Shown one piece after another: positions 25,520-39,404 of a DNA stretch of 64,000 nucleotides (within the stretch, counting starts at the first letter, position 1; each line of letters opens with the position of its first letter). A model generated the notes under the pieces. It did not search any database and was not told the DNA's origin. It saw only the letters and a program-made list of their open reading frames with translations. The stretch lies in assembly GCF_963662255.1 (NCBI RefSeq), contig NC_085047.1:53132006-53196005 (forward strand), written 5' to 3'. The position numbers were made by a program, and so were the translations under genes. This DNA comes from Cinclus cinclus. Taxonomy: Eukaryota > Chordata > Aves > Passeriformes > Cinclidae.

Positions 25520-26603
25520 AAAGAGTGTCAAAGATTCAACAGCCTTCCTTCATTCAGGAAGCGCTCCTCCTGGAGAAACTGGAAGGTCTTGGCCTGGATG
25601 GGAATACCCTTCATGGATTTAAAAGCTGTTTTGAGGACTGGGCCCAGAGAATGGTGGTGAATAGAGTTACACCCAGCTGGTAGCTGGTCGCTAGTGGTGA
25701 CCCCAGTGCTCAGTGTTGGGGCCAGTCCTGTTTAATATTTTTATCAGTGATCTGGATGAGGGTATTAACTGCACCCTCAGTCAGTTTGCAGAGGACACCA
25801 AGCTGGGAGAGTGTTGTAGTGCTAGAGAATAGGAAGACTCTACAGAAGGATCTGTAAAGGCTGGATCTATGGGTTGAGGCCAACAGCACGAGGTTCAATA
25901 AGGCCAAGTGCCAGGTCTTGCACATGTGTCATAACAACCCCAAGTAGCACTACAGGATGGGAAACTGCCAGTGGCTGGGAAACTGCCCAGTGAGAAAGGA
26001 TGGGGATGCTGGTCAACAGCAATTGAACATGAGCCAGAGTGTGCCCAGGTGACCAAAATAACCCTGGCCTGTTTCAGCAATAGTGTGGCCAGCAGAACCA
26101 GGGCAGTGATCATCCCCCTGTACTCAGCACTGGTGAGGCCTCAAATACTGTGTTCAGTTTTGGGCCCCTCATTACAAGAAGAACACTGAGGTGCTGGAGC
26201 GTGCCCAGAGACGGGCAATGGAGCAGGAGAAGGGTCTGGAGCACATGTTTGATGAGGAGTGGCTGAGGGAGCTGGGGCTGTTTAGCTTGGAGAGAGGAGG
26301 TTGTGGTGACGTGGGGTCAGCCTCTTCTTCCAAGAAACAAGTGATGGAATGAGAGGGAATTACCTCAAGTTGCATTGGGGATGTTTAGATTGGATGTTGG
26401 GAAACATTTCTTCACTGAAATGGTAGTCAAGAACTGGAACAGGTTGCTCAGAGAAATGGTTGAGTCACTATCACTGGAAGTATTTAAAAGACATATATAT
26501 GTGAGATATCTCATGTGAGGGACATAGTTTAGTGGTGGACTCAGCAGTGCTGGGTTAATCATTAGAATTAAAGTTTTTTTCAAACTGAAAGGATTCTGTA
26601 ACC
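25520..26603 (+). mobile_element. CR1 LINE, 5'-truncated copy (ORF2 3' end and 3' UTR)
   Basis: Follows the avian CR1 consensus for about 1.08 kb: the end of the reverse transcriptase ([18 protein letters not shown], positions about 25708-25762), the region downstream of it (gaggttcaataaggccaagtg, gtgttcagttttgggcccct, ggtgctggagcgtgcccagag), then the 3' UTR (ggaacaggttgctcagagaa, gcagtgctgggtta) ending at gattctgta. The RT catalytic motif reads FAEDTK at 25785-25802 where CR1 has FADDTK, so one catalytic Asp is lost. Frameshifts and stops break the frame, and about 45 bp are missing after ggagagaggagg (near 26302). It is a dead copy lying antisense to TRPC4. The open frames at 25710-26375 on both strands are parts of it. 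The 5' boundary is approximate. Confidence 0.92.
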
Positions 26604-29600
26604 AATTAGAAGACTCTGTAGGTGTAGCAAATAATTTACTTATCTAATTCATACTATTTAACAATCTGTGGACTTCTTATCTATAAACATGGAGACTTTT
26701 ACATGATTTACAAAGTAAACTTATGACCTGGTTTAGAGAACCTGACTCTTGCATGGAAAAATGTTTATGAGATTTTTTGAGTACTATAGCTGAGAGTGTG
26801 CAGAAATGGGTCTTCCTGAGACATGGACCCAAACGTGTATATATCACTCCTCTCACTTATGCAATTCATAGACTAAACATATCTTCCTTTGGTGTCAGAA
26901 ATGTCCAAATATTATCAGAGTCTGGTTTTTGTGAGTTTTTGTTATCTTTTACATGGAGACTTCTGAGTACACTTCTGCAGACTTTTGACAAATATTCATA
27001 TACATAGTGACTTACTATACATGGCCACTCTGTTTCTGCTTATGTTTCAGGTGTGGGTTAATTTTAAACACAGAACAATTCTTACGATGATGTTTTTGCA
27101 AAGTCATTCCTGCTTACAGAGTCAGTAATTCATGGTTTTGCATCTGAAAGACTTTTAATGTGAAATTCATTATAATTAAACATTAAAAATATTACTAAGA
27201 ACATAGCAACTTTTCATTTTAATAGTTTAAAATTATTTTCTTTAGAAATGGTGAAAATAGTTTTGAAAATCAGTAATTCTTGCTTTCTATCACGCCTATG
27301 CTGTTTTTTTGTAATAATATGATATGGATGATATTTGTTATAAGAATTTAATTGGCAAACATGTTAAAAGTCCAAGTGGCTGTAGAAGTAATTGCAGACA
27401 AACAAAATCCTTTAATTCATTGAAATGAAGTGTTTAGACACTGACATGAAATAAAAGATTTGAAATTATTAGGCATGTTTTCATTGAAAATTTCACTGAA
27501 TTTTTGACATTATTTTGAAACATTTTCACTTCACTGAGGCTGTATTTTGCATAGAAAACTAGGAAGAACTGATGATTCCTTTTTAAAAAGTCCTTTTGAA
27601 CAGAGGCAAACAGATGGTTTTCATTATCAAAACCAAACAATTTTTTTTCATCCCGCAGCATCACTTTCCTAGAAAACATTAGTTGATCCATGAAATCTGA
27701 ATATCATATTATTGTATTCAATATCTTATTTACTTTGAAGCTGATTTCCCTGAAATTCTTTCTAATAAAGCCTGTACTTTTGTTAATACTTTAAACACAT
27801 CAAATTGTTAAACCCACTCCCTTTTTCACTCAGCTCTTTTCTAGCACATGTTCTGCAGCTGCTCACACCTCAGAAAAACAGGCCCTGCCCCTAGGAAGAG
27901 ACAGCATCTAGAGGTCCAAGTAGAGGTATTTGGGAGAGTTTTACTAGTTAAGCAGATGCATGTCTAGTAAACAGGGAGAGAAATTAAAACTTAGATTTTT
28001 TTAAAATCAAACCTTTAAAAAGGTTAATTCAGGACCAGAAAACCTTCAGAAAAATTGGTTCTAGCTTCTTCAGATAGGTGTCAACATGACACATAACACT
28101 GGCTAGATAAACTACACATTTACTTTAGGTTTTAAGGATTAAAGCAGAAAAAAAAAATAGCTTATTAAAATTTTTCCAGACTGCTGATTTGAAATGTGCA
28201 GAATTTAACCTATTTACATCCTATTTACAGTATAAGGTATTCCAAATTTACCAGACTGTGTATTTTTTGAAGGAAAGATGATCAGCATAATCTAAGAATG
28301 GAAAAGATAAAAAAAAGAAAGAAAAAAGCAAACCCAACCAAAACCAGCCAGTGTTCATTCATTTGAGAAGTGAGAGAGAAAAGCTCAACAGTTACATCCT
28401 TAAAAATTCCTATTTCTTCTGTGTTGATATGAGAATGTCAAATAACAAAGCAAAATGAGACAGTACTACCAATAATTATAACCTCATCCTCTTACAGAAT
28501 TTGAGCTTATACAGCTATAGCTTAAATGAAATGGGATATTCAGCATGAGCAAAAATGAAAGAGATATAAATGGCTAGCATAAGTATTTAAATTGCACTAA
28601 TGAAGCTTACTGTGAAACCAGATGATACTGATTCAGCCTATTAATCTCCCCTTCTTTATTTTACATGTAAGGAAAAATCAGTAAGAATTGCAGTAAGCAC
28701 TTTTTCACATTTTTGTAGTTATGTGCTTAATACCTAAACAGAAGCAAAGCTAAAACAAGGTTAACTGAACAATGAGAGAGACTGGGTTCTTGCTGTGATA
28801 TCTCTGTTAAAAACTCTGGTATATAAGACAAGAAAACATGCATTTGCAATGAGTGGAAAAGATGACTATCTACCAATCAATAAAGAGAGCTACTATTCTC
28901 TTCTACTTAACTGCATTGCTGCACCAGAGGTTTGCAATTAATTTGAACTCAGATTTGCTTATGAAACACATAAAGGTCTTGGGATTTGCCCTCCACATCC
29001 TTACGTGGAGGTGCAGCTAATTCAGTTAGCATTTTCATTTGGTTTAGAAACCAGGGAAACTTATTTCTCACTGCTCATTGTGTGCTTAGAATCTATCACA
29101 ATGAACTTGTGGCTTCATAAAACCAATCTCTCCCTTACTTGAGACAATATTAAATAGCATGTAATTGGACAACAAAATGTCTGTGCCCAGCACAGGGTGG
29201 CTGTGTGACTTCACGAAACCTCTCATCTTTGCTTACAGCCAAACAGCACCAGTGATGCAAAATGAACAGAAAAAAAATGGCACCTTGGATGTTCTGTCCC
29301 ATGGGCTATGCTAAAAAACCCCACATATTCTGGCAGATACTCTCCTGGTTCTGACCCATAACTCTGGACAGAGTTATATTATCCACAGTCTTTCCAGACA
29401 TTACCTTGCAAGATAAACTGGAGACTATAAATCTTTCAACCTCATCAGTCATTAATAAAGAAGATGGATGTTTTTTTTTTTTCTTATTTGTTGACAATAC
29501 GCTGTAGATTACCTCTGACCTGACTCCATGGGCTGAGGATTGATATCACTGAGATGCCTTTTGACAGCACATTAATGAGAATCCCAGTATTATGGCAAGT

Positions 29601-30464
29601 GTGAAAGGAATGGAAATGCAGAGATGAGTAACTTTCACTGTGGAGAACCTCAAATCCAATTGGAATAAAGTTTTTGGTTTGTGGAAGGTCCACTTCAGCA
29701 GCAAAGTAGAGAACATGGAGACCTCTAAAGATGAATGCACTTGCTTAATTTCCACAAACACAGGGTGATACCAGGGGATTGCAGACCACTACACAAAGCA
29801 CTGCTTCATTATGTGAATTTCAAGGGACATTCTCTATTCATTACAAGGCATTTCTAGATCTACACTTCAAACATCATGTAATTTTAGAAAGTCCTCAAAA
29901 ACTCTGGCTTGGTAATTTTCTTTATTTATGTTTGTCAATTTTAATTTCTTTACATTATGAAAATTCTTCACAATCCACTTGCTTGCTTCTACAGGTACCC
30001 TCAATCTGCTGTTCTACACCATCCTGTGTCTTGAGATAAAAACAAGTTATGTTATCCAAAGCCTACTTCACCCCTTTACGAGGCTTAGATCTAATACATT
30101 TCATCATGCTTTCTTGCCTAAAATGCCAAAAGGAATTGCTGACAATAATTTTTGGCATTATTTTCAGCTTGAAAGGAAAAAGGCAATATTTAACTCCTGA
30201 GCACTAAATCATTAAAAAAATAAAAAAGTAAAAGGACACACATGTCATTGTTTTGCCACTTTTAGCTGCTATTTTTGGGCTGAGACTGGACATTCTGGAC
30301 AACCGGACCTGATTATTTACTTGTGGAGCTCTGAGTACAGCCCCAGTATGGTGTTAGTAACAGCATGAATAAAGGTTCAGATGTTAGGGATGGGTTGTAA
30401 GATAAGAAGGGAAGACAGTGTATTCTTATCTGTTTTGCTCTTTTGTTTGGGGGGGGTGGGGGGA

Positions 30465-30562
30465 GCATTTAAATAAACAGAAATAGTAATTGTTAAGTTT
30501 GGAGAAGTACCATCTGAAAATAATTTATAATAGCAGTGAATATATTAATAAAATACTGTACT
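30465..30562 (+). repeat. Unclassified repeat unit, copy 1
   Basis: Begins gcattt and contains atctgaaaataatttataa followed by a cag-gaatat motif. It aligns along about 95 bp with 31058-31155 in the same orientation, with many substitutions. I do not recognise the family. It could be two copies of an old interspersed repeat or a local duplication. Confidence 0.6.
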
Positions 30563-31057
30563 GTCAAGAGCTCCTGGCTGAGTTCCAGTGCTCAAGCTGA
30601 AAGAATCACCTGACTCTGTAGGGCAGGGAATTCAAATAGTTTGGAACATATTTAGTAAACCTTGGTTTTACTGCAGCAAGAATCAAATGGCAGGGATAGT
30701 GGGAAGTAATTATAGAAATTTAAAATGTGTGTAAAATATAAAAGAGCCACTGATTTGGAATTGTTTCACTTAATCAGTATGGCCTAATGTTTTCTATTAT
30801 GAAGAATAAATTATGTAATCAGCTGTGTTACTGCAACTTAATTAGGCACAGCAATCAGATGCAACTATGAAAAACATTTCACCCTACATATGCCTATCAC
30901 TGTCTCTATCTCAAATTAAGAAAATTCAAGCTTTGTGTTAAGGCTTAAAAACAAACAAACAAACAATAAGAGATCAGAATTTTACTTCAATGCATGAATC
31001 CTTGCAAGAAAAAGAAGTCCAAGCTTCAGTTTCTTAAATGACTGTAAAATGGGATTG

Positions 31058-31155
31058 GCATTTCAAGAAATAGAAATAGGTGGTTGTTAAATCAGGCAAA
31101 GTATGATCTGAAAATAATTTATAAAGGCAGCGAATATGTTGCCTGAAACATTATA
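31058..31155 (+). repeat. Unclassified repeat unit, copy 2
   Basis: Second member of the pair. It shares gcattt, aaatag, ttgttaa, the identical atctgaaaataatttataa core and gcagYgaatatRtt with the copy 593 bp to the left. The intervening DNA is not evidently duplicated. Confidence 0.6.
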
Positions 31156-32287
31156 CTATAAAATATAAAATGATGCAATAGAAAAAATGCTTATTAGAAG
31201 ACTTACGAAGTCAAAGACCAATTGAGGTTTTCTTCCACCAGTACTTCAGTAGTTCCCTACCTCCATGGTAGCTTCTTAGGATGAATAAATTGTATTTCAA
31301 ATGAACAAAAGAACCATTAAATGTTTGGTTATTATTTCTCCAAACCTTTCTAACATACTTAATAATACATTTGCTGCTATATTTTGCAGAACCAAGATTT
31401 AGCAGAGATAGACAGACTAGCTCAATTTGACACAGAGGTTTCTTAAACATTTGCTGCAATGAGTATGAACAAATACTATACACTTAGAACTGTTCTGCCT
31501 ATAAACTTCCATAGTTCAGCTGACTCGTTATGTACTGTTTCCTAATAAAATAATACAACATATTCTGACATTATGATATACAGGGATTAGGTGAAAGTTT
31601 GGAAGCATCATGGTAACTGTCTTTCTAATTAATTTTTGTATCTTGGTTCTTTTGCTTTTGCATGCACAAAAGAACCGGAGTACTTTTAACAAGATATGCA
31701 GACATCCTCTGATTCCAATTGAATGTACACATTGTTGAAGCAAATGTATTAATTTTAAACTACCATGGGCATCAATACCCAGGTGTTTCCATTTTGAATT
31801 ATTTGTGAAAGAGAATCTGAATGTCAAGATTTCCAGGAGTCATGCACGGCTATTAATCTTCTGTTTCAGTATCTATAATAGGATACTTTTTGAAGAAACC
31901 TCTCTACAGAGGTGCCTCTAGTATGTGTTTAGACACATAGCTGCCTTTTTCTGACAGACGTGGTCCAAGTTAAAGTATTCTTTATATATTTCTCACCCTA
32001 TTACTGAAGAACACTTCAGAGCACAACTGCTGATGGCTACATCTATTCAGGTATAAGAGAAAAAAGTTTCACAGAATCTATACCAGAAGAGAACATTTTA
32101 AATTCTGATACTTGATAGTATCAAACTGTAACAACTATTCAAATTCATCTAATTAAACCTATAAAAAGAGCAGAAACCTAGTAGAACAAAAAAAAAAAAA
32201 AAAGAAAAGATAAGCAGAAATTTGTCTCAGTTAAAAGGATGTATTTCAGGCTCTTATCTATCACATTACTACTACTGAATACGCTTA

Positions 32288-32875
<588 letters not shown>

Positions 32876-33513
32876 TTACAGAAAACTAAGCCAAAAATGG
32901 TTTACCAGGTAATGCATGTACTGATGGGTCTTTATTTCTGTCCAGAGTTGAAGGAAACTCTTTAAATATAACAATTCAATTAGCTAAGATAGTGTCTTTC
33001 CAGTTAATGAATTGCTATAAACAGGGTGTGGTTTCTCATAGAACCTGTTTATATGGAAACAACCCGTGGACAATGATTTATTAGAGCAAATTATTAGATA
33101 AACAAGGACAAGTTAGACACAAATGCTCCTCCCTGGACCCTCAAAATGAGCAAGATGGAAATTTTTTCTTGCCTCTCGCTGATTTATCTCAGTTTCACTG
33201 GAAAGAAAGAAATAATGATGGTGGGCATAACTGTGAACCTCTGAAGAAAGCAATGACCAGGACACAGGCAAGTTAGATTTAGAAAATAAAATGGTCAAGT
33301 AAATGAGAAGAAAATATGTGTTTTCTTAAAAAGATTGTTGAAAATAAGGGTGTGTAGAGAAGCAAAGATACTTGCTGCAAAGAGCTTAATGTCTTAAGGC
33401 TCAGTTCTACATTCACCTGCACAAAGAAACATTCTGTTTATAGGAAAACATGGTACTTAGCAGATGAAAGAGACCATTTTTAAAGCCTCTTCTGATATGC
33501 ATTTCTGTTTTGT

Positions 33514-33536
33514 CAGTCTTCTTTATCAGAAGACTG
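33514..33536. repeat. Perfect 9-bp inverted repeat with 5-base loop
   Basis: Arms cagtcttct and agaagactg around ttatc. Capable of a small hairpin. No other sign of an RNA gene. Confidence 0.6.
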
Positions 33537-34410
33537 TAAGGCTTTCCATTTTAAGCTTGTTTCTTTATTTTGCGCTACCAGGCTCTAGAGTCTTTCCCTG
33601 GTCAAGACAATTAATTTGATTAGTATGATTAAGAATGTAAGTGTAATTAGCCAATGTCAATCGAAAAAAAAAAAAAAGATATTGGCATCATCACTTACAG
33701 ATTGCCTTTGGTCCACAGCTCAATAACCAAGCACAAAACTCAATCCACAGAGCACCACAGAGAGATGCTCTGAGTGAAGCACTTTCAGGAGGAAGAAAAA
33801 AGGAAAAGATTTGACTCAAAGTTATCTGAAGGCTAGAGAAATAGATGGCCATCACAGGGAGGAAAAAAAAAATTGATGCAAGTCTCACGACAGCACCATG
33901 GCCTCACTACCCGGTGGAAAAAACATAAGCGAAGTGGGAGTGGTAAAATGGGGGTGGAAAGTCATGACTGGCAATTTGGCATTCAAGACTGTAATCACAT
34001 CCCTATGGAAGCAAAACCTGCCTGACCATAGTGTATTGCTGATCTCAAGTAGCTGTGCCAGATTCTAAGGTATGAGGAGTCAACAGGCAGAAATCCCTTT
34101 TCTCCCCTCTCATGCACTCCGACATGCATGCTTGGCTTGGCACTGAGTCAGACTGGCACTGAGTTTGTTTTAGCACAGGACTGTGGGCTGACTGAGCTGG
34201 CACATCCACCCTCAGGATCCCGTGCAGAGGGTGCAGCTGTCCTCACAGGTCCATGTTCACAACCAGCAGTTCTGAGCCAAGCACCTTCTCTGCAACTTCA
34301 CTTCTGGTTTCTTTATTCCGAGGTACAAATTTAATGGTGTAGCAGGAGCAGGGAAACATGGGTTAAATATTATTCATGAGGTAAGGAACCCAGATAAGAC
34401 TATTCTAATG

Positions 34411-34445
34411 AGAATATATGGATGGATGAGAATATATGGATGGAG
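34411..34445 (+). repeat. Short tandem duplication, 18-bp unit
   Basis: The unit gagaatatatggatggat is repeated nearly twice end to end. Directly visible. Simple-sequence in character. Confidence 0.7.
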
Positions 34446-37400
34446 GGAGCACTTGGATACAAGAACAAAGAGAAGCTCTGTGTGCTGTGCCTGGTCTCAG
34501 GCCAAAACCCACAACTCTGGACGTAGAGCTTCCCAGAGGACTCAGTGGCTCTGCCCATGCTGCTCTGTCAGGTCTCTTCCAGGGTACATCTGTCACCTCC
34601 TGGCTGGACACTGCACAGAGCCCACCTGAGGATACCCAGGTGGCAGACCATGTCTTTATTCCTATCCAGTGAGAACTGGGCTTGAAATCCATACATGTTT
34701 TCTCTCCTGTCTTTGGTGTCAGTGGGGGAAGTGAAACCTGTTTCCAGCCCCAATTCTCACAGGCTATTGCAGTCTTAGATTTGTCTTCTCTTTTACTTAC
34801 ATATTATATAGGCAAAATAAAGAACACTACGTGCATACACACACACTTTTCACGCTCTCTAAATTGCAGCTGTGGCCAGTGCTTTTGAGACTAAAACAGC
34901 ACAAAAACGGTGCTAGAGATTCAAACTTGGCATTAGTAGAAATGAGATTTTGGGCTATCATAGAACTGAAAAAGATTTACAGAGAGGCATGTGTTGTGTT
35001 CTGACAGTGTATTTTATAAACAGTGAGACTCTCCCTGGGCCTCAGGTTCAGGGTACCAGAAAGCAAAGGAGAGAGCTGCAAGGGCAGAAATCTCAAGGTC
35101 AGAAAGCTGTAACTTCAAACTCACTGACTGCTCACAGTATAACTCTGTCACTTCACATGTTGCTAGTTTTTTACTTTCTGACAGTACTAAAGTAACATTT
35201 GCTTCAAACCCTGCCAGAACTGAAGGCTATCTTAAACATATCAGCTGCAAACTCTGAAAAATTAAGACAAAGCGTCAAAAGACATGCCATTACAGTGACT
35301 GACTTGTACATGGGGGCCACTTCCTAACAAGCTGCTTGCTTTTTCTCGTAGCTTATCAAAACCTTTCATCTTAAGCTTATTCAGATTCAAGGCTAGTGCA
35401 CACATTTTGTAATTCATTGCATCGGAATTTACCCAAATATGGAAGTATTTGCTAAATCTTTTCAGCCTACAGAAAAATTTAAACTAAAAGGGCAAACCCT
35501 AAGACTTCAATTACATCATTACTTTAACCCCTGATCCTTTACCTCCTATTTTAAGATTTTGTATTAATTTAAACAAAAGAGAGAATATCAAAGTAATAAG
35601 GTCAAATTATTCCCTCATCTGAAACAAAATGAAGTACTTTGAAGTACTGAGCACTCTCATGGCATTCAGGAAATTTCAACATCGTACAGTTGACCTGGGG
35701 TACTTGCTCATAAGTTATCAGACTTACAATGAATTTTACTTTCAAACTACTAAAAATAATTCTCTTTAAGGAAAACCAAACTAAATAACCAGCACACACT
35801 GATATTAGCCACACATTTGGAAGCTTTGACAGAACACTTGCAGAAAACATTCAAGTCTTCCTTAAATCCTGGAGGATGGAAAGATACTAGGTCTTACAGT
35901 CACTGGCTGTGACTGACTCTCCACAGCTCAGTAGTAGCGTAACTATAACATATATTTTGGAATTAATAATATATTTTGGAGTGCTAAGTTGGAGGCTGCT
36001 TAAACTTGGCAAAGTCAAATAATTTTTGCCTTCTTACATTTTGTGAAGAATTTCTACTTCGAGACTATTTACAGGGCTGAACAAAGAGGTTTGGTGACTA
36101 TGTAGATTTGTTACGAATGTCTATGTGATTAGTAGACAAAAGAAAACAAAACAGAAAATAAAGGATAGCTCAAAGCCTGAACACTTCAGTGCTCAAGGGC
36201 ATGAGATTTTTTTTTGGTTGCATTTCTTTTCCCTGCACTCAGTGTAAGTGGGAATGAGTTAGTCTGGTTTGGATACCAAACAATTCTGTTAGATACCAAG
36301 TGGAATAGTCGTCTTCAATGTGTTTGTATTTCTATGCATGGTCTGTGTGAAGCTCCTTTGCTATGACAGGAAGAGAGATCCAGGTGAAATTATTGCCAGT
36401 TAGGTCTGAAACATTTTCCTGCCCCCACGACATCAAAGGAGAGACTGATTGTTCATGAACTCTTAGACATCCAGGAAACAGAAAAATATAACAGTCAGTT
36501 TGGAAAAGGAAGATTGTAAACCGCATGTGTGTCCTTTTTTCCATCTAGATTTTCACAATAGCTCTCATTACTGCAATAGCTCAACACAGAGACTGAAAAC
36601 TGCAGAGTCCATTTACCTGCTGTTTAAGTGCAAGAGCTCAGAATCTATGGAAATCTATTTTCCTGGGCAAACAGTTAGGTTCCCTGACTCTTGTTCTTGT
36701 TTATTTATTTGCAATTATTTTGTCTTTTGTTTGGTTTTGGGCAGTTAAAGGAAAAAATTTCTGAGTCATGTCTATCATGACAGCAAGATTGGAGGCAAAA
36801 AATTAAAGCAAAAGCAAAAAGTGAATATATGACAGATAAGATGAATACATATGCCATGCAGTACCAAGTTATATAAAGAAATTTTTCCTGTAAAAGTGTG
36901 TCATCAAAGTCTCAGCTGCTTTATCACTATTTTTCTGTAGCTGTCATCAGTCAAACACCTTGAAAACGCTGATCTCTACATTTCTGTACAGCCCACAGCA
37001 CATGAGTTATCCCTATGCATTAACAGTTCCATGCTTTACATTCTGGCATGCTGAGTGCTTCTCTTTGGTTTGCTATTACTGTATCATTATTGTATCACCT
37101 GAAATACATCCTGAATGAGGCAATGGAAGTAGCTCCCCTGGGAAGGGTACAAAAAATTCCTCCTACTGAAGCTCCTTTACCACAGACTAAGACACCAATA
37201 AACATCCAGATATATTGAATAACTTAGAGATATCATCTCAAGATAACTTTAAATCACTTATCACAGTCCTGAGGCTCATGTTGAAGCTACCCTCACAAGA
37301 CCACACACACAGCAGGACTGCAGGGGTGGCTCCTGGGTGTCTGAAAGTGCTTTTCCCCATCCCAGGGTGCTCTCTGTGCGTTGTACAGCTGGTGTGCTGT

Positions 37401-39330
37401 GTGGCCATCAAGGATGTAAGGCAGGCAAAGTGGATAGAAGTGGCCAGGCTGAGCTCAGGGATCCTTTCAGAGCAGTGTGTGTGACACGTGCTGGTACACT
37501 GTCATTGTCTGCTTTCCAAAGGCAACTTCCCTGGCCTCCCTGCAAAGGGTTCTACTTGTTCATTGTCCTTGGACTCATTACATTTCCTAAGGTAAGTACC
37601 ACACACTATGGAAGCATTCTACTTCCATGTCTATTTTTTCTCTTTTTTTTTTTTTTTTTTTTTGTAGGAAACAGACATATAGCAGATGTAGAAAACAGGG
37701 GTCTTATGCACTGTAAGCTGACTAATAAGTCTGAGGACCAAATGTAAATGTTTTAGTAAAATTGTAACTTCTTAAGAATGCATACTTTCATAATACTTAA
37801 TTACAAATTGTGTCCTTTAACATTTTCATATCCACATTTTACCTCAGTGCTGGCAAGGTGTGTAATGCTTATATTCCAGATTTTTTTCTCTGGAGTTTAA
37901 TGTAATTCCAGTTATGAATTAAAGCCAGGTGGGTATATCAAAAATAATAATTAAAAATCAGATCATTTTGTGTGAACATTTTTAAACAAAGTATTCCAAT
38001 TTTTTTTATCTTGAACAGTTCCTTTGTTCCAATATTTCCCTATAATCTAACAATAAGAAGGGCCAATCCCACATTTTACCAGATTAAATCATTGTGATTA
38101 TACTATATGTTTGTGACAACTCTAACTATTAATTTTAAAGAATATCCTTAATATTTTATTTTGAAAATACTATATTTAATATCATGCAAGAAAGATGTCT
38201 AGCAGAGAGGAGATCTGATAAGCAACCCAAGATATATATCTAATTTATATAGCTGAAATTTGGTAAGGTAAACACTCCCCTTAGCATAGAGCTCAAAATA
38301 ATTTATTCTTCAGAAACAAGCCATGTGCTAACCAGCTCAAAACTTGATTGCTCTGCTATCTCATGCTGGTACTGACACACAGCTAGCCATGGCTTGGGTC
38401 TCCTAACTTGCACTGCTGGGATACAAGACAGGTATTTGTCAAAAGTACTGCATTCATAATTTTGGCCGGTTCTCCAGGATGTATGAAAAGAGACTATGAA
38501 CAGTTAATGTTTAATATCTTACCTTAGGAGCTTGCTTTTAGTCTGTCTTCTAATGGTAAGGGGGAAAGCTGACATTCTTGCCTCTGTGTAAGCCCTTCTC
38601 AATGTACACCATATGTTGTAATACATTTCCAAGGCTCAGGCCTGAATGCCCTCATTTGGTGGTAATATGAACCATTGTTAGCAAAGGATATCTTCCCCCC
38701 ACTTAGAACAATGTTTTATGTAATATCATGTCAATTTACTATGGTGAAAATTTACTACCAGCTTTGCTGGGATATGACTGGAACAGGGATGTTTGTAGTA
38801 ATACAGAAACCATATCACATATAAGGAGGCTTCAGTGCTCGCCTTTTGACAAGTCTGTGAATTTTGAAAAGTTAAATTTACAAATTTGAGTTATTTTCAT
38901 CCATTTTTTTCCAAGCACAAGCTCAGTTTTCAAAACCTTGGATTTATTTTTTTTAATCAGCTACATTTAACCTACCCCAAGATGCAAGCTTTCTAATGCA
39001 TGTTCATGCTCATCTTACTACAGAACCAATTTGTGTGTCACAAAAGTCACATCATGGACTGATCACTTCCAGTCTCTATGACAGCCACATTGCACAAAAA
39101 GCATTTATGTAACACATTAAGTGAAAGAATTTGACCAATCTGTTCCTAAAGATCTGCAGTGGTGGGTGGATATGTCACACCATTTCCTCACAATGTCTCT
39201 GATACTTCATATGCTTTACCTTTGTGCAGTTTATGCCCATAAATTCTTGTTCTATGAAATGTGAATACAGAGAATACTTTATTTCTTTCCTTATTTTCTG
39301 TTTTCTAATTTTTCATTCAATCTTTCCTTA

Positions 39331-39404
39331 TGGGGACTGGAACAAGATAGTCTTTAAGGTCTCTTCCAGCCCAGGTGATTCTGTGATTCTACAATTCTAT
39401 GATC
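39331..39404 (+). repeat. CR1 3' tail, severely 5'-truncated
   Basis: ggggactggaacaagatag, then tctttaaggtctcttccagcc, then attctgtgattctacaattctatgat match the last ~75 bases of CR1, ending in the family's tandem ATTCTATG-like octamers. Such extreme 5' truncation is typical of CR1 insertions. Nothing further upstream matches. Confidence 0.85.

Noticed and set aside
25895..26375. Several 67-72-codon open frames on both strands
   Set aside because: All are fragments or shadows of the decayed CR1 copy.
33514..33536. Small hairpin as a microRNA precursor
   Set aside because: Nine-bp stem with 5-base loop is far too short; flanks do not extend the pairing.
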